Assembly (NCBI RefSeq): GCF_029852145.1
Contig: NC_079977.1
Coordinates: 20,586,781 to 20,650,780, forward strand
Length of the DNA stretch: 64,000 nt
Source: Microplitis mediator
Lineage: Eukaryota > Arthropoda > Insecta > Hymenoptera > Braconidae
Reading direction: 5' to 3'
The notes beneath the pieces are model-generated. The model was not told the DNA's origin. It searched no databases and worked only from the letters and a program-made list of their open reading frames with translations. Below, piece after piece: positions 1 through 11,903 of the stretch (positions are counted from its first letter, which is position 1; every line of letters starts with the position of its first letter). Both the position numbers and the translations under genes were made by a program.

Positions 1-181
1 TGCAAGCAAACTAAAGTTCAATTTAACAATAATTAGTCATCATAAAGTTTTTAATATTTCTTCGGGTGACTGAAGCTCTAACCTCAAGATAAAACATTCA
101 TTTAATGTTTTACTAAATTGTGAGTATGAAAAAATAAATAAATATATCCATGGAAAGCCATTTATTAATTTCACCTACCAT

Positions 182-237
182 TCCAAGTGTGAGAACATCC
201 CAATCAAAGGCCACCTAGCGGCCGATTTTGGAACTAA
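182..237 (-). promoter_or_regulatory. CTCF-like module 1
   Basis: Plus-strand core GCCACCTAGCGG at 210-221, GTGAGAA at 189-195, GGAACTAA at 230-237; preceded by TTTATTAATTT. It lies 182 bp from the window edge, so the array may continue to the left. Confidence 0.85.
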
Positions 238-562
238 TCCTTATATCTTTTATTTGGTGGTCTATTTATAGTGTTCTGTTTCTGTATCAAAGATTTTGGC
301 TTCTAGCCACCTGGCTCACAAAGAAGGCTGACATTTAATTGAAATATTTCTAATAAAGCAATAAAAAGTGTCTTTTAGAAAGATTCCAATTTTGAGTTAA
401 CAGTTAATGCTGCTATGCAACACATTGGCATTAATTTGAATTTTTCTGTTCAGTCATGTAGAAATCGAAAATATATGAATGAAAAATTATATCCTGGGTC
501 AAAAAATTAGATCTGTTTTAAAATAAATGAGAAATTCAAATATTTTTTCTTGAATTTGAGTT

Positions 563-2092
563 CCCGGGTCGAAATATTTGATCTGATTTTGGCTTCATTG
601 AACTATTTGATCTGTTTTTGATCTTTTTAAAAATTTTAGCTGTTTTTGATCTGTTGTTTCAAAAAACAATTGCGTTACGGGCAGACAAAACTAGATTAAT
701 TCTTGAACTTTGAAAAATTTTAGCTCTGAAAATTTGCAAGGACTAAACTAGATTAAATCATGGGTTTGTAATATTTTTATTTATGGGCAATATTTATAAA
801 GAAATATTAAGTTGCAGAATTGATTATGTTTTATATACTATTTATTTAGTATTTTTTATTTAAAAATGTCGGCAGTTAATGAAAATTTAACTGCTTAATT
901 TTTAGTTGCATCGTTTATTTGAGAAACCCCATAAGTCATGTTTTTTATGAAATTGGGTTTTTTGCATTTTTGGGTTCTTTGGATGTCCCTCCATAGAAAT
1001 CAATCAAAATATGCATCGAATTAGCGTTTACAAAAAAATTAACGGGTTGACATCAATTTCATTTAATTGAGAAACCCCATAAGCCAATGACTCAAATAAA
1101 CATATGCAGTTTTAGTTTTACAGAAATAACTTTTTTTTTATTGACTTAAAATTTGCGCTTTTTTGGGAAATTAATTTCGAATGTTGTTTTATTCTTGACT
1201 GTTATATGACTAATTAAAATGTTTAAATTAATTATAATTTTTTGTAATTTCTGAGTTTCAGAGTTCAAATACGTATATAATACTTCATTTTATCAGTGTA
1301 ATAAATGATTTGAGTGGAATCATTTAAAGGAACAATGATTTTGTAACTTTTATTTTCCGTTTGGTTGAGAAACCCCATAAGTGTATCAACTTTAAATAAT
1401 TTTTGTAAGTAGTTTCAGTTAAAAAGTTAAATTTTTCTTGTTGGAATCTTTGTTAGAGACGCTAACTTTATTGTATTCATTTATTTGTTTTTTATTTTAA
1501 TGTCAATTTTTTCAAAAAAAATGTTTTTTAGGTTTCCTGAAAAATTTTGTTTTTGTGACTTATGGGGTTTCTCAAATAAACGATTCAGTTGTCTTGACTG
1601 AATATTCATAGCATTGAATAAAAGTAATAAAATATTTCTTGAAATGTCAAGAAATGTCTCTCATTTACTGGATAAAATTGAAAATATTTTGGCATTAGAA
1701 ACCATCAAAATTCTTGTGACATCTTATTACAGGAGCGCATTAGCATATTTCAAATATTAAAAAAATTAAAATAAATTTATGGATCTATATTCTTATTATT
1801 ATTATTTACATTTGTAAAAAGTCCTGTTTTTTATCTAGAAGCGATTTAAAACAGACTAAATATCATACAAAAATAAGTTTGATAGTGGGCTGAATAAGGA
1901 ATGATACCAACAAAAACAGATTAAATTCTTACATAAGTTAAATACGGTTATAAACTTAAATTCAAGAAAAAATATTTGAATTTATCATCAGATCAAATAC
2001 AGATTAAAAATTTAATAGAAGTTCAATAACAGACCAAGTAACCCAAATACTACCCATTTAGACTAAAATCAGATCAAATTTTCTGACCCGGG
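563..2092. mobile_element. CCCGGGTC-family TIR element, copy A1
   Basis: Opens with CCCGGGTC (563-570) and closes with GACCCGGG (2085-2092). Subterminal sequence is full of short repeats such as TTTGATCTGTTTTTGATC and, in reverse, AAACAGACTAAA. A fragment of the opposite type of end (CCTGGGTCAAAAAATTAG) abuts it at 493-562. There is no transposase frame, so it is a non-autonomous element. It lies between modules 1 and 2 and carries a second element at 907-1585. Confidence 0.75.
907..1585. mobile_element. TIR element nested in A1, 27-bp perfect inverted ends
   Basis: Positions 912-938 and 1556-1582 are perfect inverted copies (CGTTTATTTGAGAAACCCCA... and its complement). The box GAGAAACCCCATAAG recurs internally near 1069 and 1367. 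Related copies of the host element at 4.45 kb and 5.46 kb lack this segment. AGTTG flanks both sides in A1 and may be the target-site duplication. No coding frame is present. Confidence 0.75.
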
Positions 2093-2373
2093 ATGCATAT
2101 TGTTAACAGGAAATTCTTTATATTTTGACACTTCAGTTGTATCAAACATTTCAGGTAGTATCGCAATCATCCCTAGTGCTGGATCATCACCAAACTCTCA
2201 AATCATGGAACCCATGATCCACAGAAACCAAATTTCTATAGTCTGATCATTGATAATGTTGAATACGACTTATTTTAACTAGGCAACATTGAAAAGGCCG
2301 GAGTCGGATAGAAAGATTGAGTTTGTTCAGTTCTAAACAAAATCAAATAACAAAAGATGCTTTAAAGAAAATT

Positions 2374-2562
2374 TTATTTCATCAATTTTATATTAATTTC
2401 ATTTGTCAGATCAGTTTCATCTGTCTCCTTTTCCAAATCAACAAGAACTTCACCATTACTGCCATTTCTGATTTCGTTGATACCAATACCAAGTACCCCG
2501 ACATCGATATTATTTTTGATACGTTGTTCAGTTGTTTCAATAATCTGTTTATTCCTAGGCAT
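2374..2562 (-). pseudogene. Possible LINE ORF1 (gag-like) remnant
   Basis: A 62-residue minus-strand frame has the feel of the R1/jockey-type retrotransposon ORF1 segment before the CCHC knuckles: a stretch LGIGINEIRNGSNGEVLVDL resembling the 'LG..V..IR.T.NGD.L.EL' pattern of that family. No zinc knuckles follow, the frame ends quickly, and no reverse transcriptase is nearby. The equivalent part of the duplicate (about 6.06-6.13 kb) is shortened. This may be an old fragment or a chance likeness. Confidence 0.35.
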
Positions 2563-3027
2563 ATCTAAATAATAACATATTAAAAATCGTGCTGTCTACC
2601 AGTACATTAAATTCAATTGACGAAACTATCGAAAATTCTTGAACTCGAAAAAAGTTAATCATCATATACTCGTATTGATTAATGAAATATTAGGCTTAGA
2701 TTGGAAGCCAACTTCCGAAATCACTGTCATCAAATTCAATAACAATAAATCTGTATCAAACCAAATCGAGATGAAGGAACTTAGTTCGAGTTTTCGGGTC
2801 TGCGAATTCAGGCTTACAATTTTTTCCTATTCAAAAGAGATTCAAAGATTATCAATTGTTATTAAAGTCGTACTTGGAGTTACAACTCATCAAGAGTAAT
2901 TGAATCTAGTCCGGCCTGTTACACACATTGACCGTTAGATTTTGTCATAAGCAAATTATTTTGATGACAGGTTTATTAATAACGATAATCAAATAATGAC
3001 AAGCAAATTTATTGTTTCACTGAACTA

Positions 3028-3084
3028 GTCCAAGTACGAGAAGATAAGAATTTAAAAGCCACCTAGCAGATTATCTGGGAACTA
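3028..3084 (-). promoter_or_regulatory. CTCF-like module 2
   Basis: GTCCAAGTACGAGAAG starts the module; core GCCACCTAGCAG (3058-3069) has A for the usual G at the next-to-last base; ends GGGAACTA. Absent from the duplicated block at 5.8-7.1 kb. Confidence 0.8.
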
Positions 3085-3788
3085 TAGACCGGAAAATTTT
3101 TCATTTAACTGATGCCAAAAACTTTGTCAATTGGCCAGTGAAAATTCAATTACAGAATGTGAGTAATGAATTTACGCCTGAGATTTCTCAAAAAGACATC
3201 TGAAGTATACTTACTTACAAACAGAGTGAGATTATGATGGCTAGCTCAAATTTATGTTTTTTATGGTAATGATAATATTAAATACCGATCTCATATAATT
3301 ATGAGTCATATTGTTGTAAATATTAATTATTTCAATGGATCAAGTTTTCATAAGAACGGTTTTAAATACAGACATGTCTTGCCCGAGCTTGTAAAGAATC
3401 ATATTTGATTCAATCTAATAGAACTAAATTTTGCTACAAATTTGACTGAATGATATTTAAATAATTCAGATAATATAATTATTATTTTTGGAACTGATAC
3501 AAGGAAAAAGAAACAAGACGAGAACTTATTATCAATGTCTCCATTTATCGAGAAATGAAAATTATTCAAAGCGCTCGAATACGATTTATACGAAAAATTA
3601 AATAATAATTTAATGTAAGTTCATTAAGTAGTAATTAAATTTATAAATGATTTCAAGTCATTATTAATCATTTTTTTATTTGAAATTCTTACTATTCTTC
3701 TTAAACATATATTTCATTTTTTTTATAATATCATGTGAATTTTGGCAGTAAACTTATGACACCGAGCGTATTTATTAAATTTGGCTAC

Positions 3789-3846
3789 GGTTTCAAGTGT
3801 GAGAAGACTTTTGTCAGACGCCACCTAGCGACTATTTTTGAACTAT
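3789..3846 (-). promoter_or_regulatory. CTCF-like module 3
   Basis: Core GCCACCTAGCGA (3820-3831) after GTGTGAGAAGACTTTTG; ends TTGAACTA. Paralogue of module 4. A partial second core-like string, GACACCGAGCGTA, lies just upstream at about 3758-3770. Confidence 0.85.
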
Positions 3847-4130
3847 GACTCATTTTGTTTGGAATTTAAAAGTAATTCTTTTAAATAGGGAAATTCAGTT
3901 ATGTGTCTCATATCTGTTTACTAAAATTCAGAAAAAATTAAAAATATTATCAATCACTGGAAAAAATAGTTCTGATACTAAGACGGGAATTTCGAGAAAA
4001 TTTATTTTCGATATTCAACAAAAAAGATAAAAATTGTAATCGATAAATGCCTTGATTTGTTAGCAAATCTATGAAGCTTACGGTGCTAATTATTGATAAG
4101 CATCCAAAATTTAACAAAATGTGCAATCAA

Positions 4131-5816
4131 CCCGGGTCGAAAAATTTGATCTGACTTTAGTCTAACTGGACTGAATTTGGACTAATTGGTCTGTATTTGA
4201 ACTAATTGATCTGTTTTTGATCTTTTATAAGAACTTCAAGCTGTTTTTGATCTACTGTTTTTAAAAACAATTGCGATACAGAAGGACAAAACTAGATTAA
4301 ATCGTGGATTTGTAATAATTTTATTGATCCATAGAGAAAACTGACAAAAAATATTCAAAGCTCCAGAATTAATTATGTTCTGTTTACTATTTAATTAGTG
4401 TCTTTTGTTTAAAAATGTCGGCAGTTAATGAAAATTTAACAGCTTAATTTTTAGTTCTCTTGATTGAAGATTTATAGTATTCAATAAAAGTAATAAAATA
4501 ACTCTTAAAATGTCAAGAAATTTTCCTTATTTACTGGATAAAATCGAAAATATTTTGGCATTAGAAACCATCAAAATTCTTATCACATCTTATTACGGAA
4601 GCGCATTAGCATTTTTCAAATATCAAGAAAATTAAAATAAATTTGTGAATCTATATTATTATAATTACTTATATTTGTAAAAAGTCCTGTTTTTGATCTA
4701 AAAGCGATTAAAAACAGACTAAAAATTATAGTAAATAAAATATGTCTTCGTCCTTAAAAACAATGGAACACAGACCGTGAATTATAATAAAAAAGTCTGG
4801 TTTGAGTCTAAACGCGATTTAAAACAGACTAAATATCATACGAAAATACGTCTGACATTGGCCTGGATAAGGAATAGTCCGGGCGGAAACAGATAAAAGT
4901 CTTATATAAAATAAATACGATTTATAAACTTAAATTCAAGAAAAAATAATTGAAATTATCATTTATTTTAAAACAGATCTAATTTTTTGACCCGGGTTTA
5001 TAAATCATATTTATTTTATACAAGAATTTAATCTGTTTTTGTCTGTACTAGTCATTATCCAGGCCAATATCAGACCTATTTCCATATGATATTTAGACTA
5101 TTTTAAATCGCGTTTAGACTAAAAACAGCCTTTTTTTATTACAATTCATGGTTTGTGTTCGATTGTTTTCAAGGACAAAAACAGACTTTCTTTACTATAA
5201 TTTTGAATCTGTTCTTAATCAGTTTTAGATCAAAAATAGGACTTTTTACAAATATCAACAATAATAATAATAGTATAGATTCACAAATTTATTTTAATTT
5301 TCTTGATATTTGAAACATGCTAATGCGCTTCCATAATAAGATGTCACAAGAATTTTGATATAATGCCAAAATATTTTCAATTTTATCCAATAAATAAGGA
5401 AAATTTCTTGACACTTTAAGAGTTATTTTATTACTTGTATTCAATACTATAAATATTCAGTCAAGACAACTAAAACATAAAGCTGCCAAACTTTCATTAA
5501 CTGTCGACATTTTTAATCAAAAAACACTAAATAAATAGTAAACAAAACATACTCAATTCTGTAACTTAATATATTTTTTATAAATATTGCCCATAAATAA
5601 AAATATTACAAGTCCATGATTTAATCTAGTTTAGTCCTAGCAAATTTTCAGAACTAAAATTTCTTAAAGTTCAAGAATTAATCTAGTTTTGTCTGCCCAT
5701 AACGCAATTGTTGTTTAGAACAACAGATGAAATATAGCTTAAAATTTACGCACAAGATCAAAAACAGATCAAATAGTCCAGTGAGACTAAAATCAGATCA
5801 AATTTTTCGACCCGGG
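4131..5816. mobile_element. CCCGGGTC-family foldback, copies A2/A3
   Basis: Two elements lie in opposite orientation sharing a central GACCCGGG (4989-4996): the left arm opens CCCGGGTCGAAAAATTTGATC at 4131, and the right arm ends in its inverse at 5816. The result is an inverted repeat with arms of roughly 830 bp that could form a very long hairpin. There is no coding frame. It separates modules 3 and 4, whose flanks are duplicates. Confidence 0.8.
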
Positions 5817-7085
5817 ATACATATTATTAACAGTAAATTCTTCATTTTTCGCAATTTCAGTTATATCTAACATTTCGGGTAGAATCGCAACCATTCCTAT
5901 TGCTGGATCATCGCCAAACTCTCAAATCATGAAAGACATGATCCTCAAAAACCAAATTTTTACAGTCCCATAATTATTGATAATGTTGAATACGACTTAT
6001 TTTAACTAGACAACACTAAAAAAAGCCTAATTGAACAAAGAGTCTGAGTTTGTTAAGCTCGAAACGATATAAAGTATTATAAGATGCTTTGAAGAAAACA
6101 GTATTTCATCAATCTAAATACTAGAGCTAGTTATTTTAGCAAATAAAAATTTTTTAATGAAGTAAGGAAACTCTGATTGTTAAGTTATGGTAACACTCGT
6201 GAGCTCTTCGAGCTCAATATTACCGTTGGATGCCTTTTTTGCTTTGCTTTTTTATGAGCTTTTCAAACTCAAACACAATTAGTTTTAAAATACCGGCTTT
6301 GTAGAATTTGATGAAATCTGATATATTTCAGCCCATATATATTTTTATATGAATAATAGACTAGTAAATTCTAGAAAATTAAAAAAAAAATAGACTAGCT
6401 TAAAAAATTCTGGAAATCCAAAAAACTTAATCATCACGTACTCGTAATGATTTATGAAGGCAGCGAAATAATATTGAAATTATTCACAGAGTAAAATAAT
6501 TATTCTTCGAAATGATTTGAGCATGACTAAAAAACAAAGAATATTATCAATCTCTCTTCATTGAGACCAAGAAATTATTCAAAGAGTTTGAATACCATCT
6601 TAATGAAAAAATTTTCAAATGTTTTCAAGTCATTATTAATCATTTATTCATTTGAAATTCTTAATGTTCTCCTTAAACATATATTTCATTTTTTTTTTAT
6701 AATGTCATGTGAATTTTGGTAGTAAACTTATGACACCTAGCGTATTTATTAAATTCGGCTACCGGTTCAAGTGTGAGAAGACTTTTGTCAGACGCCACCT
6801 AGCGACTATTTTTGAACTATGACTTATTTTGTTTGGAAATTAAAAATCATTTCTTGAAATATGAACATTCAGTTATGTGCCGCATATTTGTTTACTAAAA
6901 TTAAGAAAAGATGAAAAATATTATCAATCACTAGAAAAAATAGTTCTGATTCTAAGATGTTAAGTTGATTTTTGATATTAAAAAAAAAAGATAAAAATTG
7001 TAATCGATGAATGCCTTTATTTATCAGCAGATCTGTTAAACGTACGGTGCTAATTACTGATGAACATCCACAATTTAACAAAATG
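5817..7085 (+). repeat. Segmental duplication block, copy 2
   Basis: Shortened paralogue of 2093-4110, containing module 4. The join near 6470 skips the part that held module 2. Small indels and substitutions throughout show that the copies are not recent. Confidence 0.75.
6762..6819 (-). promoter_or_regulatory. CTCF-like module 4
   Basis: Core GCCACCTAGCGA (6794-6805) with GTGTGAGAAGACTTTTG before it, almost identical to module 3. Upstream at 6731-6742, GACACCTAGCGTATTTATT repeats most of the core. Confidence 0.85.
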
Positions 7086-7707
7086 TATGATTAATTGCTT
7101 AATATATCAAATATAAATTTGAAGAAATTGTTAAAAACACAGGAATATATAATGAATACTGATATAGATTATTTTGATTTTTTTCCCCAATATCATTCAG
7201 TTTCCAGAACGAGATCACCAAAGAGAAACAGTACGTAATTTTTTCCGAACGGAATATAATTTATAAACGATATAAAATTATATTCCATTTTTAAAGCCAT
7301 TGACCATACGATCAAATTTCTGGCTCTGATCCAAGTAGAGGAATAAATTATATACAATAAATTATTGCATATATCAGCGATTTATTCTACTTTCTTTATG
7401 TATTCGTCCTTATGCGTTAAAGTTAGAATTAATAAAATATTGTTTACTCGCAATTATTTTCTGTAGCACAAATGAAATTTACTTATTAACCTTCTAATGA
7501 GATGATCGATCCTGATGACCGCACAACCTAAAATTTTGTGATGGCATAAATTTGTGGCTAACATAAATTGGAGTAAATACTAAGTATAAATACCAAGTGA
7601 CGAAATTGAAAAATCACTAAAAATTAAATTTCAAAATATCTGTTAGAAATTCAGGGATATAAAACTTCATACGTTTATTATTTGTAAGAGGCAAATTTAT
7701 AAAACAT

Positions 7708-7769
7708 ACGTACTACTTCATGAGCGGGAAGATTTCGAACACAAGCCATCTAGCGGATGACCTGGAACA
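7708..7769 (-). promoter_or_regulatory. CTCF-like module 5 (weak left part)
   Basis: Core GCCATCTAGCGG (7745-7756) and GGAAC at 7764 are intact. The left box is altered to TGAGCGGGAAGATTT, as if three bases were added inside GAGAAG. Confidence 0.75.
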
Positions 7770-8402
7770 TTTTGGAAATTGAATTAATCAAATAATTCTA
7801 CCTAGCTATTTATTTATTCTGTAAAAGTACTGATTTAGTGAAGTCCTAATGATCTTCACAATAAAAAAAAATTAATATATTTCAAAACTTAAAAATTCAC
7901 TTTTCAATTTTCTATTCTAGTAAAAATGAAATGAAAAGGAAAAAATTTCTTTTAAGTTCGAAATGGGTTAACATTGAAGCCATGTTAACAAAATTATAAT
8001 AAGCATTCTGGTAACGGAATTACATGTGAGTATCGAACGAAAACCGCGAGAAATCCAATTGTCATTTTTCCTCACAAAAATTAAAAATGCAAAATTTTTT
8101 TAAGTATTACTAATAATTTATTATTCAAAGATATTTGGCGTCGAAACTTAATTAGAACTTGGGTCACTTTATCAAATCAGGTAATGTCATTCGCTGCAAA
8201 CTCGCCGAAGAAATCAGGAATTTGCGAGTTGAATACAATGATTCTTGACCGTAAGATTTATCACGATCTTTTTATTTTTTTTACAATGTATAATAATTCT
8301 GGTATGATTTAAACAACAAACCAGTTCTTGGATTAACAAATTCGAAAATACAAAGAAGTAAGTGATCCTATTATGGAAAGTAATTTATTTATTTTATCTT
8401 CC

Positions 8403-8460
8403 AGTCCAAGTATGAGAAGTTCTCAGTCAAAAGCCACCTAGCGGGTGATTTTGTAACTAA
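8403..8460 (-). promoter_or_regulatory. CTCF-like module 6
   Basis: GTCCAAGTATGAGAAG, core GCCACCTAGCGG (8433-8444), then GTAACTAA in place of GGAACTAA. Paralogue of module 12. Confidence 0.88.
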
Positions 8461-9333
8461 CTTTTTTTTTTTTTTCAATTAGTGGCCTAATTTCAGTGTT
8501 TGATTTCTGTAGTCAAAGATTTTGACTCCAAGGTGAATTGTAAACTAAATTTTCAAAATCTGGTACTTTGATAATTTTTTTACAAGTTGAGGTCATAGTT
8601 TATGGAAAAATTTATAATGAATGAATAAAAAGTAACATTTGGCTGACAAAGTTAGAACATATGAAGTCTAATAAATTGGCATTGGCGGTATTTTTTTGGG
8701 CTCTTTGTGTGAAATTGAGTATTCATGATTGATGTATTTCATGTCTACGACATTGAATATTGGATTGTCACTCCAACGTAAATGTAAAACTTAAATGTTG
8801 AAACAAGACAACAGAAAATTCGGAACTGGACGAAGTCTGTCAGCGATTCCTGAATTAGAAAACTTGAAAATTTTTCAGTTATGATTGGAAGGAAATATTG
8901 GTCGATGCATGTTCAAACTGGGAGGAAACTGCATGACCTGTTGATTCAAATATTGAGTACAAACCGAAGTAATTTTGCCTCCCGGTAAAAAAAACACATA
9001 TTAGTGTTATGTCAGGAATTGACATAAATTAATGTTTTTGTGAGTATTTGGCCCAAGCCGAAGCCTATAAACTGGGAACCCCAGAGATTTTTTATTAAGG
9101 AGGATAGGTTTATTTTTTTATTGATAAAACGATATTTAAATTTCAATTCGAACTATATTATCAACTCGATTACAAAAATGCTGAGGTTTAGAGATTATGC
9201 TTCTAATTACAATGTTGGATTGACTCCTGATTCAAATAAATTTCAATTATAATCCAAAGACAGGTGGTTAGTCAGCCGACTCTAATTTACAAGATTCAAA
9301 ATTATATTTACTATTTTAATTTTAAATTACATA

Positions 9334-10212
9334 TAGGGGAAGGGGGGGGGGGCAAAACGAGATAGGCCGGCAAAATGGGATACCCTCAAAATTTCGTCAA
9401 AATTTTTTTTTCTCGAAAAACTTTCGAAAATGGTCAAAAATGACATCTAGTATCATTTTACACTATTACAAGCTAAAAAAAAACATTTTTATATTTTTTG
9501 CGAAAAGTATAAATGAAAAAAATGTACAAATTTTATCGTACTACAAATTTATTTTCATGAAGTATCACAAATTAAGAAATTTATTTCTTTAATTAACTCA
9601 AGAACAATAACAACAATAATACTAATAAAAACTCTAAAACTGTAACATTGGTAATCATCATAATTTTAACTGTTACATTGTAACTTTCATAATTTTTTAA
9701 TATTTTATAACTTTAGTGCTATAATATCACATTATTAACAGTTATGTTAATTTTCTAATATTCAATATTTAATTATTTCTCTTATAAAAATAATTTCTTT
9801 GGAATGAAAACTAACTAACATTATTTTTAACATAAGTATTGAAATTTATAATAAATAACGATAACGATATATAACTGATTCATCGTTAATGAAAGATAAA
9901 TCTCTAAAATTATTCACAATAATCACAGATAAATTGAGTATCGTCGTCCGAAACACGTAAATTTTATTACTTACATCAATTTAGAAAGACATTATTACAT
10001 CAATTTTATTCACTTGAAAAAAAAAAAAAAAATTTACTTTTTTTTGGGGTATCCCATTTTGCCCGCAGAAAATAAAAATTTTTTTTCTGATGGCAGTCTA
10101 AAATTCGTTATATTTATTCCAAATAGAATCAAAATGAAGCCAATTTACGATATTTATGTCCCTAAAAACTAAATTTTTCGTTAAGTATCCCGTTTTGCCC
10201 CCCCTTTCCCTA
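9334..10212. mobile_element. TAGGGG..CCCCTA TIR element B1
   Basis: Begins TAGGGGAAGG with a long G run and GGCAAAACGAGAT, and ends in the complement (ATCCCGTTTTGCC, C run, TA). The flanking TA suggests a Tc1/mariner-type TA target duplication. It is about 880 bp, without a transposase frame, and nearly identical to 50512-51391, so both copies are young. It sits between modules 6 and 7. Confidence 0.85.
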
Positions 10213-11106
10213 TTCGAATCTTAATTTTGAAATTCTGAAATAACTAACTGAACATTTCAAACTTTCATTTAACATTTTAATTTTTAAACTGACCATTATG
10301 AATTTATTTAATATTTTAATTGTACCTGGTTTCTCTGTGCGAATATATGATGTAGTACTCATACTCGTTTAACTAACTCTTTTCCATTTCTTTTTCTTCA
10401 TTGTACAAAAAAAACTTGTTCACACTTTGATGATTGCAGCCAGAAGAGAGCGAGAGTTTCCTTTTTTTTCTGGGGCCCAAAATTTTCTTATCGGCCCCTT
10501 CATATTTTTCATTTGGGTCAGCGCACGCATTATTCTCCCCACTAAGATTTCCCTTAGCAGGTATTTTGCTGTTTGCGTGGCTCATTTTATGTTAAAAAAT
10601 TTTATGAATAAAAAAAAATTATTTTGAAAATTATAACAATTAATCGGACGTAACATTAGTTACACACTCACTTTAAAAAATTTTAGTACATTGCATGCAC
10701 AAGAATTGAAACTTATCAAGTGGAAAACAAATTATAATCGAGTCGACTTCGAACAATTTGTAGACAAAATTCGATTCTCAAACTGACATCCGTTATTTGA
10801 TTCGGCCTGACTACTAAAGAATTAGATACTCCAGCTAACATAATTATTGGATGTACAAATTTCGCAAGTTATTTGAACAGCCCAAAGCCACAATACTGAA
10901 AAAAAATCACTATAAATGAATTTTTTACAATTCCTTCGATTGATAAAAACAGCAACTCTGAAAATTCAGCAACAGAAATCTTATTTCCGAACAAATTAAA
11001 GAAAAATACCCACTCTAATTCTTAAAAATTTTATTTTCCTGGTGTTTATTTCTAAGCAATTGATATCTATGTTAGCTCATAAGAAATTTATTGATTTTAA
11101 TCACTG

Positions 11107-11159
11107 GGTCACATGTGAGAAGGTTTTAACTCGCTGCCACCTGGTAGTGACTGTGGAAC
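11107..11159 (-). promoter_or_regulatory. CTCF-like module 7
   Basis: GGTCACATGTGAGAAGG, core GCCACCTGGTAG (11136-11147; TGGTAG replaces TAGCGG), ending GTGGAACC. Paralogue of module 13, whose core is GCCATCTAGTGG. Confidence 0.8.
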
Positions 11160-11845
11160 CAATTTCCAAAACAAATTTGATTTTTCATAAATAATTAAAC
11201 TAGTAAATGATATCGATATCTATCACATACAAATTTTATAGAACTATATATAGTGGGAAGAAAAATAGATATTATTGAGGGTAAGAAAAAAGTTGCGATT
11301 CCCTATATGTGATCCAGAGTAGCAGTTGATGAATTTCAAAGAGATACAATAAAATATATTTGAACTAATATTTTCTCCTTTTTTTAATCAAATCATTTAT
11401 TCGTTTTCATAGATTTGGATAAGATCAAACGAAATAAACGTTGTAAACGACTCCGAAAAACAACTGAAATTTTATTAACTTATAGTTTTTATCAATACAA
11501 AATAAAGGTGTAGATATCAAATTTAAACGATTCAGCCTTCATAGAAAAATTTATCGGCTTTAGTGACCAGTCTAAATATTATAAGAAGAATATAAAATTT
11601 TGAGAAAAATGCCTCTCAATATCCAAATACTGTGAACACTTTAACATCAAAAGTTTCGTTTGGTTGATAATCAAAAATTAATAACTTGTGTAGTCCCGAG
11701 AAAAAAAGTTCGTAATTTTAATATCTCAAATTAAAAATATATTATAGATATTTAAGACCATAGGTTTGAATATCATTACAGTTCTGTAAGTGAAAGTTGT
11801 GATTTCTAGTCACGCTAAGAAACGAATTTACTTCCTCTGGCTGCC

Positions 11846-11903
11846 GGTCTCAGTGTGAGAAAATCTGAGGTTGTGGCCATCTAGTGGTTGTTTTAGGAAC
11901 TAA
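11846..11903 (-). promoter_or_regulatory. CTCF-like module 8
   Basis: GGTCTCAGTGTGAGAA, core GCCATCTAGTGG (11876-11887), GGAACTAA at 11896-11903. Strong match in all three boxes. Confidence 0.87.

Larger units (their letters stand above)
2093..4110 (+). repeat. Segmental duplication block, copy 1
   Basis: Matches 5817-7085 in the same order and orientation. Landmarks are the ATCATC..CAAACTCTCAAATCATG stretch near 2180, AATCATCATATACTCGT near 2657, and module 3 with its flanks at 3650-4110. The second copy lacks roughly 2690-3480, which includes module 2. Each copy is preceded by a CCCGGGTC element, so element and block probably duplicated together. Confidence 0.75.
7086..9333. other. Gene-free spacers around modules 5 and 6
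   Basis: Apart from modules 5 and 6, I see only AT-rich unique sequence. The part from about 8328 is repeated at 15.1-16.1 kb. A 70-residue frame at 9040-9252 shows no family features and no homologous frame in the paralogous block. Confidence 0.5.
8328..11300 (+). repeat. Segmental duplication block with modules 6-7, copy 1
   Basis: Corresponds in order to 15105-17050. Matching landmarks: AAGTAAGTGATCCTATTATGG near 8355, the module 6 region, the ATAATCGAGTCG stretch near 10734, AGATGTACAAATTTCGCAAG near 10849, and module 7. This copy received the TAGGGG element at 9334-10212; the other received a different insertion at 15157-15737. Confidence 0.7.
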
